Shown in pieces: positions 1-9,607 of a stretch of DNA of 64,000 nt. A program made the position numbers and the translations under genes. Below the pieces are notes generated by a model. That model had not been told where the DNA came from, did not search any database, and saw only the letters and a list, made by a program, of their open reading frames with translations. The DNA lies in NCBI GenBank assembly GCA_015066205.1, contig SVOV01000001.1:1-64000 (forward strand), read 5' to 3'. Numbering within the stretch: the first letter of the stretch is position 1; each line of letters starts with the position of its first letter. Source of the stretch: Oscillospiraceae bacterium. Lineage in GTDB: Bacteria; Bacillota; Clostridia; Oscillospirales; Acutalibacteraceae.

Positions 1-53
1 TATTGCAATACTGTTTCTAATTTTTGCTCATAACTTATTTTTGCTTTTGACAT
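1..53 (-). CDS. IS3-like transposase OrfA, N-terminal fragment cut by the window edge
   Basis: A minus-strand frame opens with ATG at 53-51 and stays open to the window edge. It reads MSKAKISYEQKLETVLQ, which resembles the start of IS3/IS150-group OrfA helix-turn-helix proteins. Only 17 residues are visible, so the family call is an inference. A long hairpin with a T-run lies just upstream of the ATG; that placement is known from insertion sequences that block readthrough transcription into the transposase. It could instead be another small HTH protein. Confidence 0.35.
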   Translation of the reverse strand, partial: MSKAKISYEQKLETVLQ

Positions 54-60
54 AGAAAAA

Positions 61-121
61 AATCCCCTTAAAGTAGTCTTGAAACTTTTTGGTTATTTCA
101 AGTGTCTACTTTAAGGGGATT
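61..121 (-). terminator. Long hairpin with T-run directly upstream of the transposase-like start
   Basis: Arms at 61-76 and 106-121 are perfectly complementary (AATCCCCTTAAAGTAG and its complement). An inner CTTGAAA/TTTCAAG pair extends the stem. On the minus strand the stem is followed by a run of T and then the ATG at 53. It may be a readthrough-blocking terminator or part of an IS end. Confidence 0.5.
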
Positions 122-208
122 ATATCATTCGTTTTTTTACAGCCCCTTTTGTCGTTAATATATAGGAATTGCCGGTGTTCGTCAGGAATTTCCGTGTGTC
201 AGAAAATG

Positions 209-236
209 CCCCCTGCCCCATTTTCGGGGCAGGGGG
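209..236 (-). terminator. Rho-independent terminator of the MFS transporter gene
   Basis: An 11-bp G/C stem (CCCCCTGCCCC at 209-219, complement at 226-236) with a 6-nt loop lies 36 bases past the stop of the minus-strand transporter. The following T-run is short and interrupted (GCATTTTC). Confidence 0.65.
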
Positions 237-271
237 ATAAATCATAGGATTTTGTATTCTTGCTGAATTTA

Positions 272-2182
272 TTATTCAGCATCCTCTGCTTCCTTGATGA
301 GCTCATCAGGGATAGCTTCGCCGTGCTTTACGAAGAGAATGAGGATAACTGCAAGAGCGAACATTACGGGGCTGTAGTAGAACAGCGACATATATGTGCC
401 TGCAAACATTCTTATGAAGCCGTAGAGTATGGGAGATGCTATCTGTGCGGAGAATGTGGCTGTGTAGTAGTAGCCTGTGAATGTACCTACCTTTTCAACA
501 CCGCCTATTTCAAGAACAAGGGGAAGAGTGTTAACGGTGATGAACATATTAGCGGCACCGCCGAGAATAAGTACGGGGAAGATAAGAACGCCGAGAATAG
601 CGGTGATGTCCTTAACGGAATCGTGAAGCATTGAGAGAGCGGCGGAGAAGGCAGTGTTTTCGTCTGCTCCGAGCTGTGAAGCGGCAACGCTTATAACACT
701 GTCATAGATGTTGAGAACATCCTCTTCCTTTGCACCGTTGGCAACTGCAGTCTTTATAGCCTCGTCAGATGCTGCCTGAAGAGCCTTGTCGAATTCAGCG
801 TAAACGGAAGCTGTGTCAGCAGAGCCATCTTCAACTGTCTTCATATAATCGATATAGCCCTCAACTGAAATGAGCATATCGTCTGTAACCTTAACGCCGT
901 CAGCCTTTGCCTTTGCGCTGACATCAGCGTTGAAATTGTTTACCTGATCGTTAACCGTGATGTAAGCGTTGTTGACCGTTACATAAGAATTGATGGAAAG
1001 GCCCTTGCCGCCGAGCATACCTACGAATACGCCGAAGAATACAACGAAGGCTGCAAGGAAAACGGAAAGACCTGCAATGATGGTCTTCTTTCTGCCGAAT
1101 TTCTTACCCATCTTACCTGCGGGAATAGCGGCAGCACCGGATACTACAGCAAAGATAAGCATAAGGATCGTAGCATCAGATGTGATCTTATGAAGGATCT
1201 CCTGTGCAAAGAGGGAGAAGAATGTTGTGATGGCGTTTGAACCGCAGAAGAGGAAGAACAGACAGCCGAGCATAAAGAGAAGACTCTTTCTTTCGCCTGA
1301 AGTAAGCTTGATAGCCTTTCTTGCGGCCTTCTGTGCTTTCTTCTCTTCCTTTTCAGCCTGTCTTTTTGCCTTGGCATCCCTGTAAGCATTGTTTTCGCCC
1401 TTGAGAACGATGCTTGTGTCCTGCTCCTTGACGCAGAACATAAGAACGAGCATACCTGCGATCATAACAAGAGAGCCTATAGCGAAAACATAGGGGAAGG
1501 AAACGGTTTCGTTTGCGGAAATTTCGGTCTTGCTCATACCTGTGAAGATACCGCAGAGAGCAATAGCTATTGTACCTGCAACCATACCGACGGCACCGCC
1601 GATACCGCCCATAAGATTAATGATGGCGTTACCCTCGCTTCGAAGAGCGGGAGGAGTGAGGTCAGGCATAAGAGCAACAACGGGTGCTCTCCAGAGCGAC
1701 ATTGTGAAAACAAAGAGAATGATACAGATCATTGTAAGGGGAAGTGACTTTGTTCCGAGGAAAACAAGGGGAATAAGGAAGAAGAACAAAGCGGAAACGG
1801 GAGCACCGAAGAGAATAAAGGGACGGCGCTTACCGAACCTTGAATGGCATTCGTCGGAAAGTCTTCCGAAGGTGGGCTGGAAAATAACACCGAAAATGTT
1901 ATCGAATGTCATAATGATACCGATAAACAGGGGAACAAGTGTGAAGCCGCCGCCCGCAAGAGCAACATTTTCACCCTGTGCAGCCGCAAGGTCTGCAAGT
2001 ATGGGAAGCTTTTCAACAAGTGTGTTACTGAGCTTTGTAACAGCTTCACTGTTGGAAAGAAGATTGTTGAGAATTTTTGTGATGTAGGGGTCGTAGATCG
2101 CCCAGGCTATTGATGTTGCAAGGAAACCGAAGCCTGTGAGGATGGTCTTCTTGACATCAAGCTTACCGTTTTTGACATTCAT
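272..2182 (-). CDS. SLC45/GPH-like MFS sugar transporter with a large inserted loop
   Basis: This 636-residue polytopic membrane protein resembles the SLC45/GPH branch of the major facilitator superfamily, which moves sugars with a cation. The loop motif GRLSDECHSRFGKRRP near residues 105-120 is the best family mark. A charged KRQAEKEEKKAQKAARK stretch near residue 275 is the central cytoplasmic loop. Residues about 400-530 form a soluble, mostly helical insertion between late membrane segments, which makes the protein longer than the usual 450-500 residues. The start is set by AAAGGAG 11 bases upstream of the ATG. It is transcribed alone and ends at the terminator at 209-236. The substrate cannot be told from sequence. 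Confidence 0.8.
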   Translation of the reverse strand: MNVKNGKLDVKKTILTGFGFLATSIAWAIYDPYITKILNNLLSNSEAVTKLSNTLVEKLPILADLAAAQGENVALAGGGFTLVPLFIGIIMTFDNIFGVIFQPTFGRLSDECHSRFGKRRPFILFGAPVSALFFFLIPLVFLGTKSLPLTMICIILFVFTMSLWRAPVVALMPDLTPPALRSEGNAIINLMGGIGGAVGMVAGTIAIALCGIFTGMSKTEISANETVSFPYVFAIGSLVMIAGMLVLMFCVKEQDTSIVLKGENNAYRDAKAKRQAEKEEKKAQKAARKAIKLTSGERKSLLFMLGCLFFLFCGSNAITTFFSLFAQEILHKITSDATILMLIFAVVSGAAAIPAGKMGKKFGRKKTIIAGLSVFLAAFVVFFGVFVGMLGGKGLSINSYVTVNNAYITVNDQVNNFNADVSAKAKADGVKVTDDMLISVEGYIDYMKTVEDGSADTASVYAEFDKALQAASDEAIKTAVANGAKEEDVLNIYDSVISVAASQLGADENTAFSAALSMLHDSVKDITAILGVLIFPVLILGGAANMFITVNTLPLVLEIGGVEKVGTFTGYYYTATFSAQIASPILYGFIRMFAGTYMSLFYYSPVMFALAVILILFVKHGEAIPDELIKEAEDAE

Positions 2183-2311
2183 CTGATGTACACTCCTTTT
2201 ATTTACACCCGAAATTTTCTTTTCGGGAATTTACAAACAGAATAATAGCAAAAAATACTCTGCTTTTCAATGTTTGTGAAAAAATTGTAATATCTTAATT
2301 TTTATGTCCGC

Positions 2312-5300
2312 TTATTTTTTTGTCCAGAAATCGAATTCATCAGCGGTGCTTTCTCTCTTTTCTCTCTTGCGGCGGACGGCTTCAAAGGCCTTATCGTCCT
2401 CTGCCGTATCAAAGGAGGAGAAGAAATCATCTCTGTAATAGGTCTGGAAATTCTCGGTTGAGGGAGGAACGAACTTTGCGTCAAGGGGATCCTCTGTCTT
2501 TTCCCCGGCATCCTTTTTGGAAAGGTCAAATCTCGGAGGAACGGGAAGCTTTTCATCGAGAATGGAGAAAACTGATTTTCTTTTCTGGGGCCCCGGTTCT
2601 TCGGGAAGGTCCTCTGCTTCGGGCTCCTCGGAGGCTCTTGCGAAAAGTCCCTTTTTACGGCGGGAAGAGGTGACGGCTGTTCTCTTTTTGGGAGTGCTTT
2701 CGGCAAAGGAATCGAGAATATCGTCGGTTATTTCCTCTTTAGGCTCCTCGGCTTCTCTCTGAGCGGCTTCTCTCTGAGCCTCTTCCTCTTCCTTTTTAAG
2801 AGCGTCTATGTCAACCACCTGCGGAGGCTTTGTATAGGGCGCGCCCTCCATAATAAGCTGTTCGGGCTCTTCCGTCTCGTCCCCGTCATCATATTCGTCC
2901 TCGTCATCACGGGCGAATATGGTTCTGAGTCTGCTCTTTATGGCAGAAATGCTCCTTTTTTCCCTTTCGGGAGCATTATCAAAAACAGAATCCTCGCTGT
3001 CCTCTTCCTCAAGGATGCCGTCTTTCTTTTCTTCGGCTTCCTCTTCTTCGTTTTCTTCTTCAGTTTTTCTGACGGAAGAGAAATCCTCTCGGAAATCGGG
3101 AAGGTCACCGTCGTCCTCGGGGAAGACGGGACTTCTTCTGTGAGCTTCATCGGGAAGATGTATCTTCTTTTTAAGCATTGAGCCTGAAAGAGCGGGAGTA
3201 AGCAAAAAGCTGAAAAGGATCCAGCACAGCTGAAGTACCGCAACGGGCCAGCCGTTTATAAAGGTAAGTGAGCCCGTAGCGCAGAAGATAAGGGCGAGAA
3301 GCATACCTGATACTGCAGCTACCTCTGAAAGAAGCTTTGCGGTCTTTCTTATTCTTTCAAGCTTTATTGCACCTGCGAGAGTCTTTGAAAAGGCCTCAAA
3401 GGATTCGGAGAAAACAATGCCCGTATCCTCCATATCCGTAACTGTGTTTTTCTGCTCGTTGAATTTTAAGTTGTTGGTGTCTGTTACGACACGGAGAGAA
3501 TCTCCGGGAAGACCTAAAAGCTCTTCTCCGAAGGCATCCGTTATGTTGGGGTCCTTTATTCCGAGAAGAATGTTTGCTCCGCTTGAAGCAAGAGAGCCGA
3601 GACTCTTCGCGGTCATACTGTCACAGGAATATTTTACCGAGAATGCGGCGGCAAAATGTCCCTCAATGGCAAGAAACAGAGGCTTTGTGTTTTCATCCAT
3701 TATAAAGGGAATGGTGTGAGCCTCGGGGAATTCAACATTGTGATTAAGTAAGAACTGCTTGTTGCCGAGAAGCACTCTGCAATCGCTTATCCATGCCGAA
3801 AGACCGAGCTTCTCTTCAAAAACAAGTCCGTCAACCTCGGGATAGCGGTCCTGAAGACCCTGTGAGAATACTGAAAATGCATCGCCTAAGATTCCGCCCG
3901 CCTTGTTTGTGAGAACTGCGGCGCAGAATTCCGCCTGCTTCTGTGAAACATTGGGAGAGGCTGCAGAGGATACGACCTCGGCACGAAGCACCTCGTCGCC
4001 GTTAAGGTAAATATCGTCAATACAGGTGAAGCTGTAGGCATCTGAATATGTGCCGATAAAGGATGCCTTAAGGGACAGCATGCTGTTTTCAGTGCTCAGC
4101 ATATAGCCTGTAAAGAGAAGACAGCTTACGGGGAAGGAGAGTGCGGCTGTTACCGTAAAGCAGCCCAGTGCATATACGGGGCTTTTTGTTACGATAAGAC
4201 CGATTGTTCCCGCAACAAGTGCTCCTATGCAGCAGAGAACTATAAGTCTTGAGGATGCCTGAGCCGAAAAAGCCGCGCCTGCGCATCTTTTAAGGAAGCC
4301 GGAAATGAATCTTGTCTTGCCCGCATAAACTACATTTGTTTCTGTGGGATTCTTGTCCTTGAGAAGCTGTGAGATGGTTTCTTTGTCGGAAATCTTTCTC
4401 AGATAACACTTGTCGCTTGTTGTGCCCACTGCCTTGAAGCAATGTCTTGCGCTGTCATAATAAAGTGCCTTTGAAAGAAGCACGGGAACGGTAAGAAGCA
4501 CCACCGCACCTGAAATCAGGTGATAATCGCCCTCGGGCTTGAGGGTGGTGAAAAAGGATGCTATAACCTGTGCTACGGCACCGAGATACATGATGAGAAG
4601 TGCGGTATCTGTCTTCGGTCTTACCTTAAGAACCGAAAGAAAGCCCTTCTTCAGGTCATCCGCCATAACCGCTCCGCATAAAAGAAGAGCAACAAGGTTT
4701 ATTATGTTATAGGCTGTGGCAGAGCCGCCGAAAACGGTGAAAAAGCCGTTGTTCATTGCGGCGGAAATGCCTGTTGATATGTTTATAATGAGAAGCACCG
4801 CTCCCACAACAGCAAGGAAAAGAGCCTTTAAGAGAGAGGCTTTCTTAAGCCCCATAAGAGAAGAGAATATCTCCTTTCTTCTCGAGGGATCCGTATATTC
4901 CTCATCACCCATGGGGACGAAGTCTGTGTCGAGATGTGAGAATTTGTCGCGGATGGCAGAAAGGAAGGAGGGGAGTGCGGGCTCTTCCTTCTGGGGACTG
5001 AAGCTCTTGTCCTCGCTTTCTCCCGTTTCAACTGCGGATTTTGTCCAGAAGCGGAAGCTCTTTATTCTCTTTTCTCTGACCCTTGAAAGCTCCTCAAGGT
5101 CTTTATCCTCATTTGTTATATCGGGAAGAGAGGAGTTGTCCTCTTCAATAAAGCCCTCCATAACAAGCTGACCGTCATCCTCGGGGCTTTCCTGACCCGT
5201 CGTTGCGGCTATCTTTCTTAAAAGCCTGCCCTTTTCCGAAAGGGTCTTTGTGGGCTTGCCCTCGCCGTCAGGTCTTTTTTCTACAATGACCTGATTTTCT

Positions 5301-5920
5301 TCTTCAGCCTCATCACCCTCATTTATCACGGTGGGAAGTATCTTTGTCTGTGCGGCGGCAGTGCTCTCGGGTGTCTGCTGTCTTTTTCCGCGGGAGCTGA
5401 TCTTTACATCGTCATCCTCTGTGTCCGTCTTAAAAAGCTTTGTGTCGGGATCGGGAGAATGCATATCGGCATATGAGCTGCCGTTTTCTTTTTTGACCTC
5501 CTGAATCTTCCTCTCGGGGATCTTCGGAAGAAGACGGTCGGTGTATTTCTTGGATTCGGTGGGTATTTCCTGACGGTTTTCGGAATTCACCGCAATGAAC
5601 TGAGCATCGTTTCTTTTTATAAAACGGCCCTTTTTGATGGTGTCGGTGCTGATTTCGTCCTTTTCGTCAGCTTCTGATTTTTCGGGAAGGCTTATCTCCT
5701 CGGTGCCGGTGACAGTCTCCTTTATTTCTTCTGTTATTTCTTCGGTTATTTCTTCCGTCTTTTCTTCGGTTATTTCTTCCGTCTTTTCTGACGGTTTCTC
5801 TGTGCTGTTTCTGACAGCGCCCTTTACGGGGATTATATCCTCTCTGTCGGAAATGTCATTTTCTTCGTCAGCCTTTTTATTCTTGTTGAAATAGCTGAGA
5901 AATTTATTATATTCACTCAT
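2312..5920 (-). CDS. Large membrane protein with a degenerate P-type ATPase core and acidic disordered tails
   Basis: This 1202-residue protein has an acidic low-complexity N-tail (about 1-350, with TEEITEE repeats near 45-70), then membrane segments and soluble blocks in the order of a P1B-type ATPase, then a second acidic tail (about 920-1202). The core has four membrane segments (about 360-490), a short soluble piece where the actuator domain would be, two more membrane segments ending near FPVSCLLF (about 598), a soluble domain with VLLGNKQFLLNHNVEF (about 715), and two final membrane segments (about 865-910). The phosphorylation motif DKTGT appears replaced by DDIYL (about 631-635); no TGE or GDGxND is visible. 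Short motifs recur in both tails (QLVMEG/QLIMEG; FRFWTK/FDFWTKK). It lies 14 bases downstream of rlmB and is probably cotranscribed. I infer a pseudo-ATPase scaffold; its function is unknown. Confidence 0.6.
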   Translation of the reverse strand: MSEYNKFLSYFNKNKKADEENDISDREDIIPVKGAVRNSTEKPSEKTEEITEEKTEEITEEITEEIKETVTGTEEISLPEKSEADEKDEISTDTIKKGRFIKRNDAQFIAVNSENRQEIPTESKKYTDRLLPKIPERKIQEVKKENGSSYADMHSPDPDTKLFKTDTEDDDVKISSRGKRQQTPESTAAAQTKILPTVINEGDEAEEENQVIVEKRPDGEGKPTKTLSEKGRLLRKIAATTGQESPEDDGQLVMEGFIEEDNSSLPDITNEDKDLEELSRVREKRIKSFRFWTKSAVETGESEDKSFSPQKEEPALPSFLSAIRDKFSHLDTDFVPMGDEEYTDPSRRKEIFSSLMGLKKASLLKALFLAVVGAVLLIINISTGISAAMNNGFFTVFGGSATAYNIINLVALLLCGAVMADDLKKGFLSVLKVRPKTDTALLIMYLGAVAQVIASFFTTLKPEGDYHLISGAVVLLTVPVLLSKALYYDSARHCFKAVGTTSDKCYLRKISDKETISQLLKDKNPTETNVVYAGKTRFISGFLKRCAGAAFSAQASSRLIVLCCIGALVAGTIGLIVTKSPVYALGCFTVTAALSFPVSCLLFTGYMLSTENSMLSLKASFIGTYSDAYSFTCIDDIYLNGDEVLRAEVVSSAASPNVSQKQAEFCAAVLTNKAGGILGDAFSVFSQGLQDRYPEVDGLVFEEKLGLSAWISDCRVLLGNKQFLLNHNVEFPEAHTIPFIMDENTKPLFLAIEGHFAAAFSVKYSCDSMTAKSLGSLASSGANILLGIKDPNITDAFGEELLGLPGDSLRVVTDTNNLKFNEQKNTVTDMEDTGIVFSESFEAFSKTLAGAIKLERIRKTAKLLSEVAAVSGMLLALIFCATGSLTFINGWPVAVLQLCWILFSFLLTPALSGSMLKKKIHLPDEAHRRSPVFPEDDGDLPDFREDFSSVRKTEEENEEEEAEEKKDGILEEEDSEDSVFDNAPEREKRSISAIKSRLRTIFARDDEDEYDDGDETEEPEQLIMEGAPYTKPPQVVDIDALKKEEEEAQREAAQREAEEPKEEITDDILDSFAESTPKKRTAVTSSRRKKGLFARASEEPEAEDLPEEPGPQKRKSVFSILDEKLPVPPRFDLSKKDAGEKTEDPLDAKFVPPSTENFQTYYRDDFFSSFDTAEDDKAFEAVRRKREKRESTADEFDFWTKK

Positions 5921-5934
5921 TTCTTATCCCCCTT

Positions 5935-6798
5935 TTATCTTGCTGCGGCAGCTTCAAATATAAGCACGGCGGCGGCAACCGAGGCATTGAGGGAGTTTAC
6001 ATTCCCTTTCATCGGAATAGATAAAACGCCGTCGCAGTTTTCCTTTACAAGGCGGCTTACTCCGCTTCCCTCACTGCCTACAACAAGAGCCAATGCTCCT
6101 GAAAGGTCAGCCTTTTTGTAGGGCGTGCCGTCCATATCGGCACAGTACACCCAGATACCCTTTTCCTTGAGCTCCTTTACGGTGTTCGTAATGTTCTTCA
6201 CCCTTGCAACGGGAACATATTCGAGAGCGCCCGCCGAGGTCTTTCCCACGATACCCGAAAGGCTTACGCTTCTTCTCTCGGGAATGATAATTCCGTGAAC
6301 ACCTGCGGCATCTGCCGTTCTTATGATGGCTCCCAGATTATGGGGATCCTCAAGCGAATCACAGATAACTATAAAGGGAGGCTCGTTTCTGTCCTGAGCA
6401 TTCTGGAGAATTGCCTCGACCGTGGAATATTCGTGGACGGCGGCTATCATAATAACGCCCTGATGATGGGCGTGTCCGCACATAAAATCAAGCTTTTTGC
6501 TGTCAACCTCTTTGACTATTATGCCCTTTTCCTTACATTCGGCAATAATGGGACGGATACTTCCCGATTTCTCTCCCCTTTGAACGAGAAGAGAATCTGC
6601 GGGACGGCCCGCCTTAAGAGCCTCCTTGACCGCATTTCTTCCGATAATGAGGTCAGTCCTCGGCTCTTCTCTTCTGAAAGAGTCCCTGTCACCGTCTGAG
6701 AAGTCGCTTTTATCGCGGAACGGTCTGTCCGAGTCTCTTTTTTCAGGAGCTCTTCGGTCTCTTTCTTTGAAATTTCTGTTCTTGTTATCAAATGCCAT
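5935..6798 (-). CDS. rlmB: 23S rRNA (guanosine-2'-O)-methyltransferase RlmB-like, SpoU family
   Basis: SpoU/TrmH-family enzymes methylate a ribose 2'-OH in RNA with SAM through a knotted fold; the RlmB branch acts on G2251 of 23S rRNA. Visible marks are the substrate-binding start LIIGRNAVKEALKAG, motif 1 DSLEDPHNLGAIIRTADAAG, motif 2 LVVGSEGSGVSRLV and motif 3 IPMKGNVNSLNASVAAAV. About 50 residues of charged, Arg/Asp-rich sequence precede the domain and look disordered. I chose the ATG at 6798 because a weak GGA lies about 11 bases upstream. The in-frame ATG at 6810 has no spaced binding site, though it would add only four residues. It is the first gene of a likely pair with the P-type ATPase-like gene. 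Confidence 0.88.
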   Translation of the reverse strand: MAFDNKNRNFKERDRRAPEKRDSDRPFRDKSDFSDGDRDSFRREEPRTDLIIGRNAVKEALKAGRPADSLLVQRGEKSGSIRPIIAECKEKGIIVKEVDSKKLDFMCGHAHHQGVIMIAAVHEYSTVEAILQNAQDRNEPPFIVICDSLEDPHNLGAIIRTADAAGVHGIIIPERRSVSLSGIVGKTSAGALEYVPVARVKNITNTVKELKEKGIWVYCADMDGTPYKKADLSGALALVVGSEGSGVSRLVKENCDGVLSIPMKGNVNSLNASVAAAVLIFEAAAAR

Positions 6799-6881
6799 AT
6801 CAGTACACATCCAAAATATAATTATACAGAATATATTATATTATAAGCAGTACGGTTTTTCAATAAGAAAACTGAATAAAA

Positions 6882-6921
6882 AAAGACATTTTTTATATCC
6901 GGAGATACAAAAAATGTCTTT
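6882..6921 (-). terminator. Terminator of the glycosyltransferase/radical SAM operon
   Basis: A perfect 13-bp stem (AAAGACATTTTTT at 6882-6894 and its complement at 6909-6921) is followed by a T-rich tract on the minus strand. It lies just past the radical SAM stop. Confidence 0.75.
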
Positions 6922-6936
6922 CATTTTTTAAGATGT

Positions 6937-8868
6937 TTATTTTATTGTTATTTCCGAGCTGTCATACATAACTCTCGCATTTTTACGGTCAAACCACACT
7001 ATTCTTCTGCCGTAATCCTCAAGGGATACGGTGGGATAGGTGTTTGTAAAATGAAGAGTGTTTTCTTTTCTTTCGAGAGCGGTGTATTTTCCTATGTTTG
7101 CGTTGTTGAAATAGGTGAAGAAATCATATCCGAGGCTGATCTCGGTATCCTTGTCAAAGGGCTTTCTCATAACAGCCTTCTGGAAGCGGATAAGCTCTCT
7201 CATAATTTCAGCGTCTGCTCCGAGAGAGAGAATAAAATCCGCAGTTTCCTCATAAAAACGGTCGGGCTCTCTTATGACCTCAAGACAGATGCCCTCCTCA
7301 AGGGGCCATTCTATATTGCCGAAGGCGGGGTCCATATATACTCTTTCGATGGTCTTTCCGTATTTTTTTGCACCGAGCTTCCTTGTTATTTCGCTGAAGT
7401 GGTGTCCCGCAAGGGTATGGGGATTTTCCCTTGCCCATTCTATGAGCTTTTCGTAGAAATTCCTGAATGAAAGTCCGTGCTCATAGTTCATATATCTTGC
7501 AGGATACTGCAGTATTCCCATATAGTGGAAGCAGTTTATGAAGGCACCGAAGGTACAGGTCTTTACCCACATATCATAGTCCATTGAATAGGTGGAAACT
7601 ATGATGTTGGAGTATTCGATTATACCCTCCTGAGGCTTTGTGTGGAGCTGTGCATAGGGGATCCTTGCGGTTTCTATCTTAAATTCCTCAATGGTTTCCT
7701 TCTGACCGAGGCGGGAATTCATAAGAAGCTCGCAGTAGTGCATAAAGCAGCTCTTTGTGGTAGCCGAATGCATCATAACATCAAGGTTGTCGGCAAAGGA
7801 ATCATAGGTTTCTCCGGGAAGACCGTAAATGAACTCCGAATAGGCGGGAATTCCCGCTTCGTTATACATTTCCGTGAGCTTTCCGTATTTTTCAAGGGTC
7901 ATATTGCGTCTGCCGATGTTTTTGAGAGCCTCGGGGCAAAGGGTCTGAAGCGCAAGAGATGCTCCCTTGAGAATTCCGCAGTCGTTAAGCTTTTTATTGA
8001 TATTGAATTCCTGCATTCCTCCGCCCTCGGTGGTACAGCACTTGAATGCCTCGGGATATCCTGTTTTTTCCTTGATGGCAAGAAAGGCATCAACTATATC
8101 GTAATCGCGGGGGAACATACCGAAATTGGAGTCTATGCAGAAGCAGAATGCGATCTTTTTCTCGGCAAACCACTCAATTTCCGCAATAACTCTCTCAAGG
8201 GGGAAGTGGCGCACCTTGAGATTGAAGCTTCCCCAGTCGCAGTAGGCACAGCGGAAGGGACAGCCTCTTATGGTCTCAAAAAGAGCCGAGAAGGTGATCC
8301 CGTCATTTTCGAGAATATCGTCAAACCAGCCCTCAAGATAGGGAGAGGGGTAGTCGAGTGTTGTGATCTCCTTAAAGGGATTAAGGACGGGCCCCGCTTC
8401 AGAGCGGTAAGAGATATTGGGTATCTCCGAAAAGTCTTCATCCGTAACAAGATGGAGAAGAATATCGTGAAAGGCTATTTCACCCTCGCCGTGAATAAGA
8501 AAATCAACAAAGGGGAATTCATTCAGCTGCTCAGGGGAGTCGTTATCAACATTGTGACCGCCGAAAATAACGGTACAGGCGGGATATTTTTCCTTTAATT
8601 TACGGGCAAATATCTTGTTGTATTCAAAGTTCCAGATATAACAGGAAAAGCCCACAACGGCAGGCTCCTCCATTGACGAGAGAGCCTCGTCAATATCCTC
8701 TCTCTGATAAATGAATCTCTTTACCTGATAGCTTTCTCTGATCTTTTCGTCCTTGAAAGAATAGGCGGCAAGAAGCCCTGTGGCATAAGGAAGATATGCA
8801 GATTTGTTTTTGCCCTCTCCGTGGAGCTCACAGGCCTGAACGAAATATATATTCTTCATTGCTTTCAT
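6937..8868 (-). CDS. B12-binding-domain radical SAM protein
   Basis: This 643-residue protein has a cobalamin-binding-like N domain (about 1-165, with VIFGGHNVDND and LIHGEGEIAF) and a radical SAM core whose 4Fe-4S cluster motif is CPFRCAYCDWG near residue 203. A C-terminal region of about 200 residues has no motif I recognise. Enzymes of this class use SAM radical chemistry, often with cobalamin, for methyl transfer or ring rearrangement; the substrate cannot be assigned. The ATG overlaps the stop of the upstream glycosyltransferase gene (ATGA), so the two are translationally coupled. This suggests they act on the same lipid-linked or secondary product. The operon ends at the hairpin at 6882-6921. 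Confidence 0.85.
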   Translation of the reverse strand: MKAMKNIYFVQACELHGEGKNKSAYLPYATGLLAAYSFKDEKIRESYQVKRFIYQREDIDEALSSMEEPAVVGFSCYIWNFEYNKIFARKLKEKYPACTVIFGGHNVDNDSPEQLNEFPFVDFLIHGEGEIAFHDILLHLVTDEDFSEIPNISYRSEAGPVLNPFKEITTLDYPSPYLEGWFDDILENDGITFSALFETIRGCPFRCAYCDWGSFNLKVRHFPLERVIAEIEWFAEKKIAFCFCIDSNFGMFPRDYDIVDAFLAIKEKTGYPEAFKCCTTEGGGMQEFNINKKLNDCGILKGASLALQTLCPEALKNIGRRNMTLEKYGKLTEMYNEAGIPAYSEFIYGLPGETYDSFADNLDVMMHSATTKSCFMHYCELLMNSRLGQKETIEEFKIETARIPYAQLHTKPQEGIIEYSNIIVSTYSMDYDMWVKTCTFGAFINCFHYMGILQYPARYMNYEHGLSFRNFYEKLIEWARENPHTLAGHHFSEITRKLGAKKYGKTIERVYMDPAFGNIEWPLEEGICLEVIREPDRFYEETADFILSLGADAEIMRELIRFQKAVMRKPFDKDTEISLGYDFFTYFNNANIGKYTALERKENTLHFTNTYPTVSLEDYGRRIVWFDRKNARVMYDSSEITIK

Positions 8869-9584
8869 TCCTTTTTACTTTTAAAAAATATTCTGAAAAC
8901 GGCTTTTATAAAGCCGAGATAATATCTGAAGGTAAGGTGTGACGAGCCGTGCTGACGGCGGTATACCTTTGAGGGAAATTCTATTGACGGAAGCTTTTTT
9001 GTTTCCGCAAGAAGAGCCAGCTCCAGCACAAATGCCTCGGGACAAAGAAACTTGTGCTCTTTTATTATATCTATGGGAGTAGACTGAAAAAGATAAGTGA
9101 CATCCGTTCCCTTTGTCCGGAAAAATATTTTAAGAAAAAGCTGAAAGGCACGGTTTATGACGGTTTTTATCCTCGGATATTCGCTGAAGCCCTCTTTATG
9201 CAGGTTTCTTGACCCCGTGATTATCTTATCGGGGTGCTCCTTTGAAAGCCTTGCCATAACCGAAATATCATGGGGATCGTTTTCCATATCCGCCCCTATC
9301 ATTACAATATGAGAGCCGCGGCTGAGAGTTATTCCGTATCTTACCGCATCTCCGACACCCCGTCCCGGCTGACAGGCTATGTTAAAGACGGTATCGGGAT
9401 AAAGCTCTTTAAGAGAATGGAGATAATTTACGAAGCCGTCATCCGAAAAGGGGGAGTATATCAGGGAGATATCGCTGATGTCCTCTTTTTTACAGGTGCT
9501 GAGAATGATACTCACAACTTCCTTTACATCTTCAATTTCGTCTATTGTGGGTATTATGACGCCGATCCCCGTAAAGCCGTTCAC
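8865..9584 (-). CDS. Family 2 glycosyltransferase
   Basis: This 239-residue protein starts with GVIIPTIDEIEDV, the nucleotide-binding strand of GT2 enzymes. It continues with RGVGDAVRYGITLSRGSHIVMIGADMEND, matching the donor and metal-binding region of the DPM1-like branch that transfers sugar to polyprenyl phosphate. A basic hydrophobic C-terminus may sit on the membrane. The start is GTG at 9584, supported by AGGTGA seven bases upstream. It overlaps the radical SAM gene by four bases and heads the operon. A divergent promoter for the membrane protein at 9695 lies just upstream. Confidence 0.82.
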   Translation of the reverse strand: MNGFTGIGVIIPTIDEIEDVKEVVSIILSTCKKEDISDISLIYSPFSDDGFVNYLHSLKELYPDTVFNIACQPGRGVGDAVRYGITLSRGSHIVMIGADMENDPHDISVMARLSKEHPDKIITGSRNLHKEGFSEYPRIKTVINRAFQLFLKIFFRTKGTDVTYLFQSTPIDIIKEHKFLCPEAFVLELALLAETKKLPSIEFPSKVYRRQHGSSHLTFRYYLGFIKAVFRIFFKSKKE

Positions 9585-9607
9585 TGTTTCACCTGCCGTT
9601 TACCGTA

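Noticed and set aside
260-634. 124-codon plus-strand frame opposite the MFS gene
   Set aside because: Antisense shadow without RBS; Cys-rich composition is explained by the complement of the coding frame.
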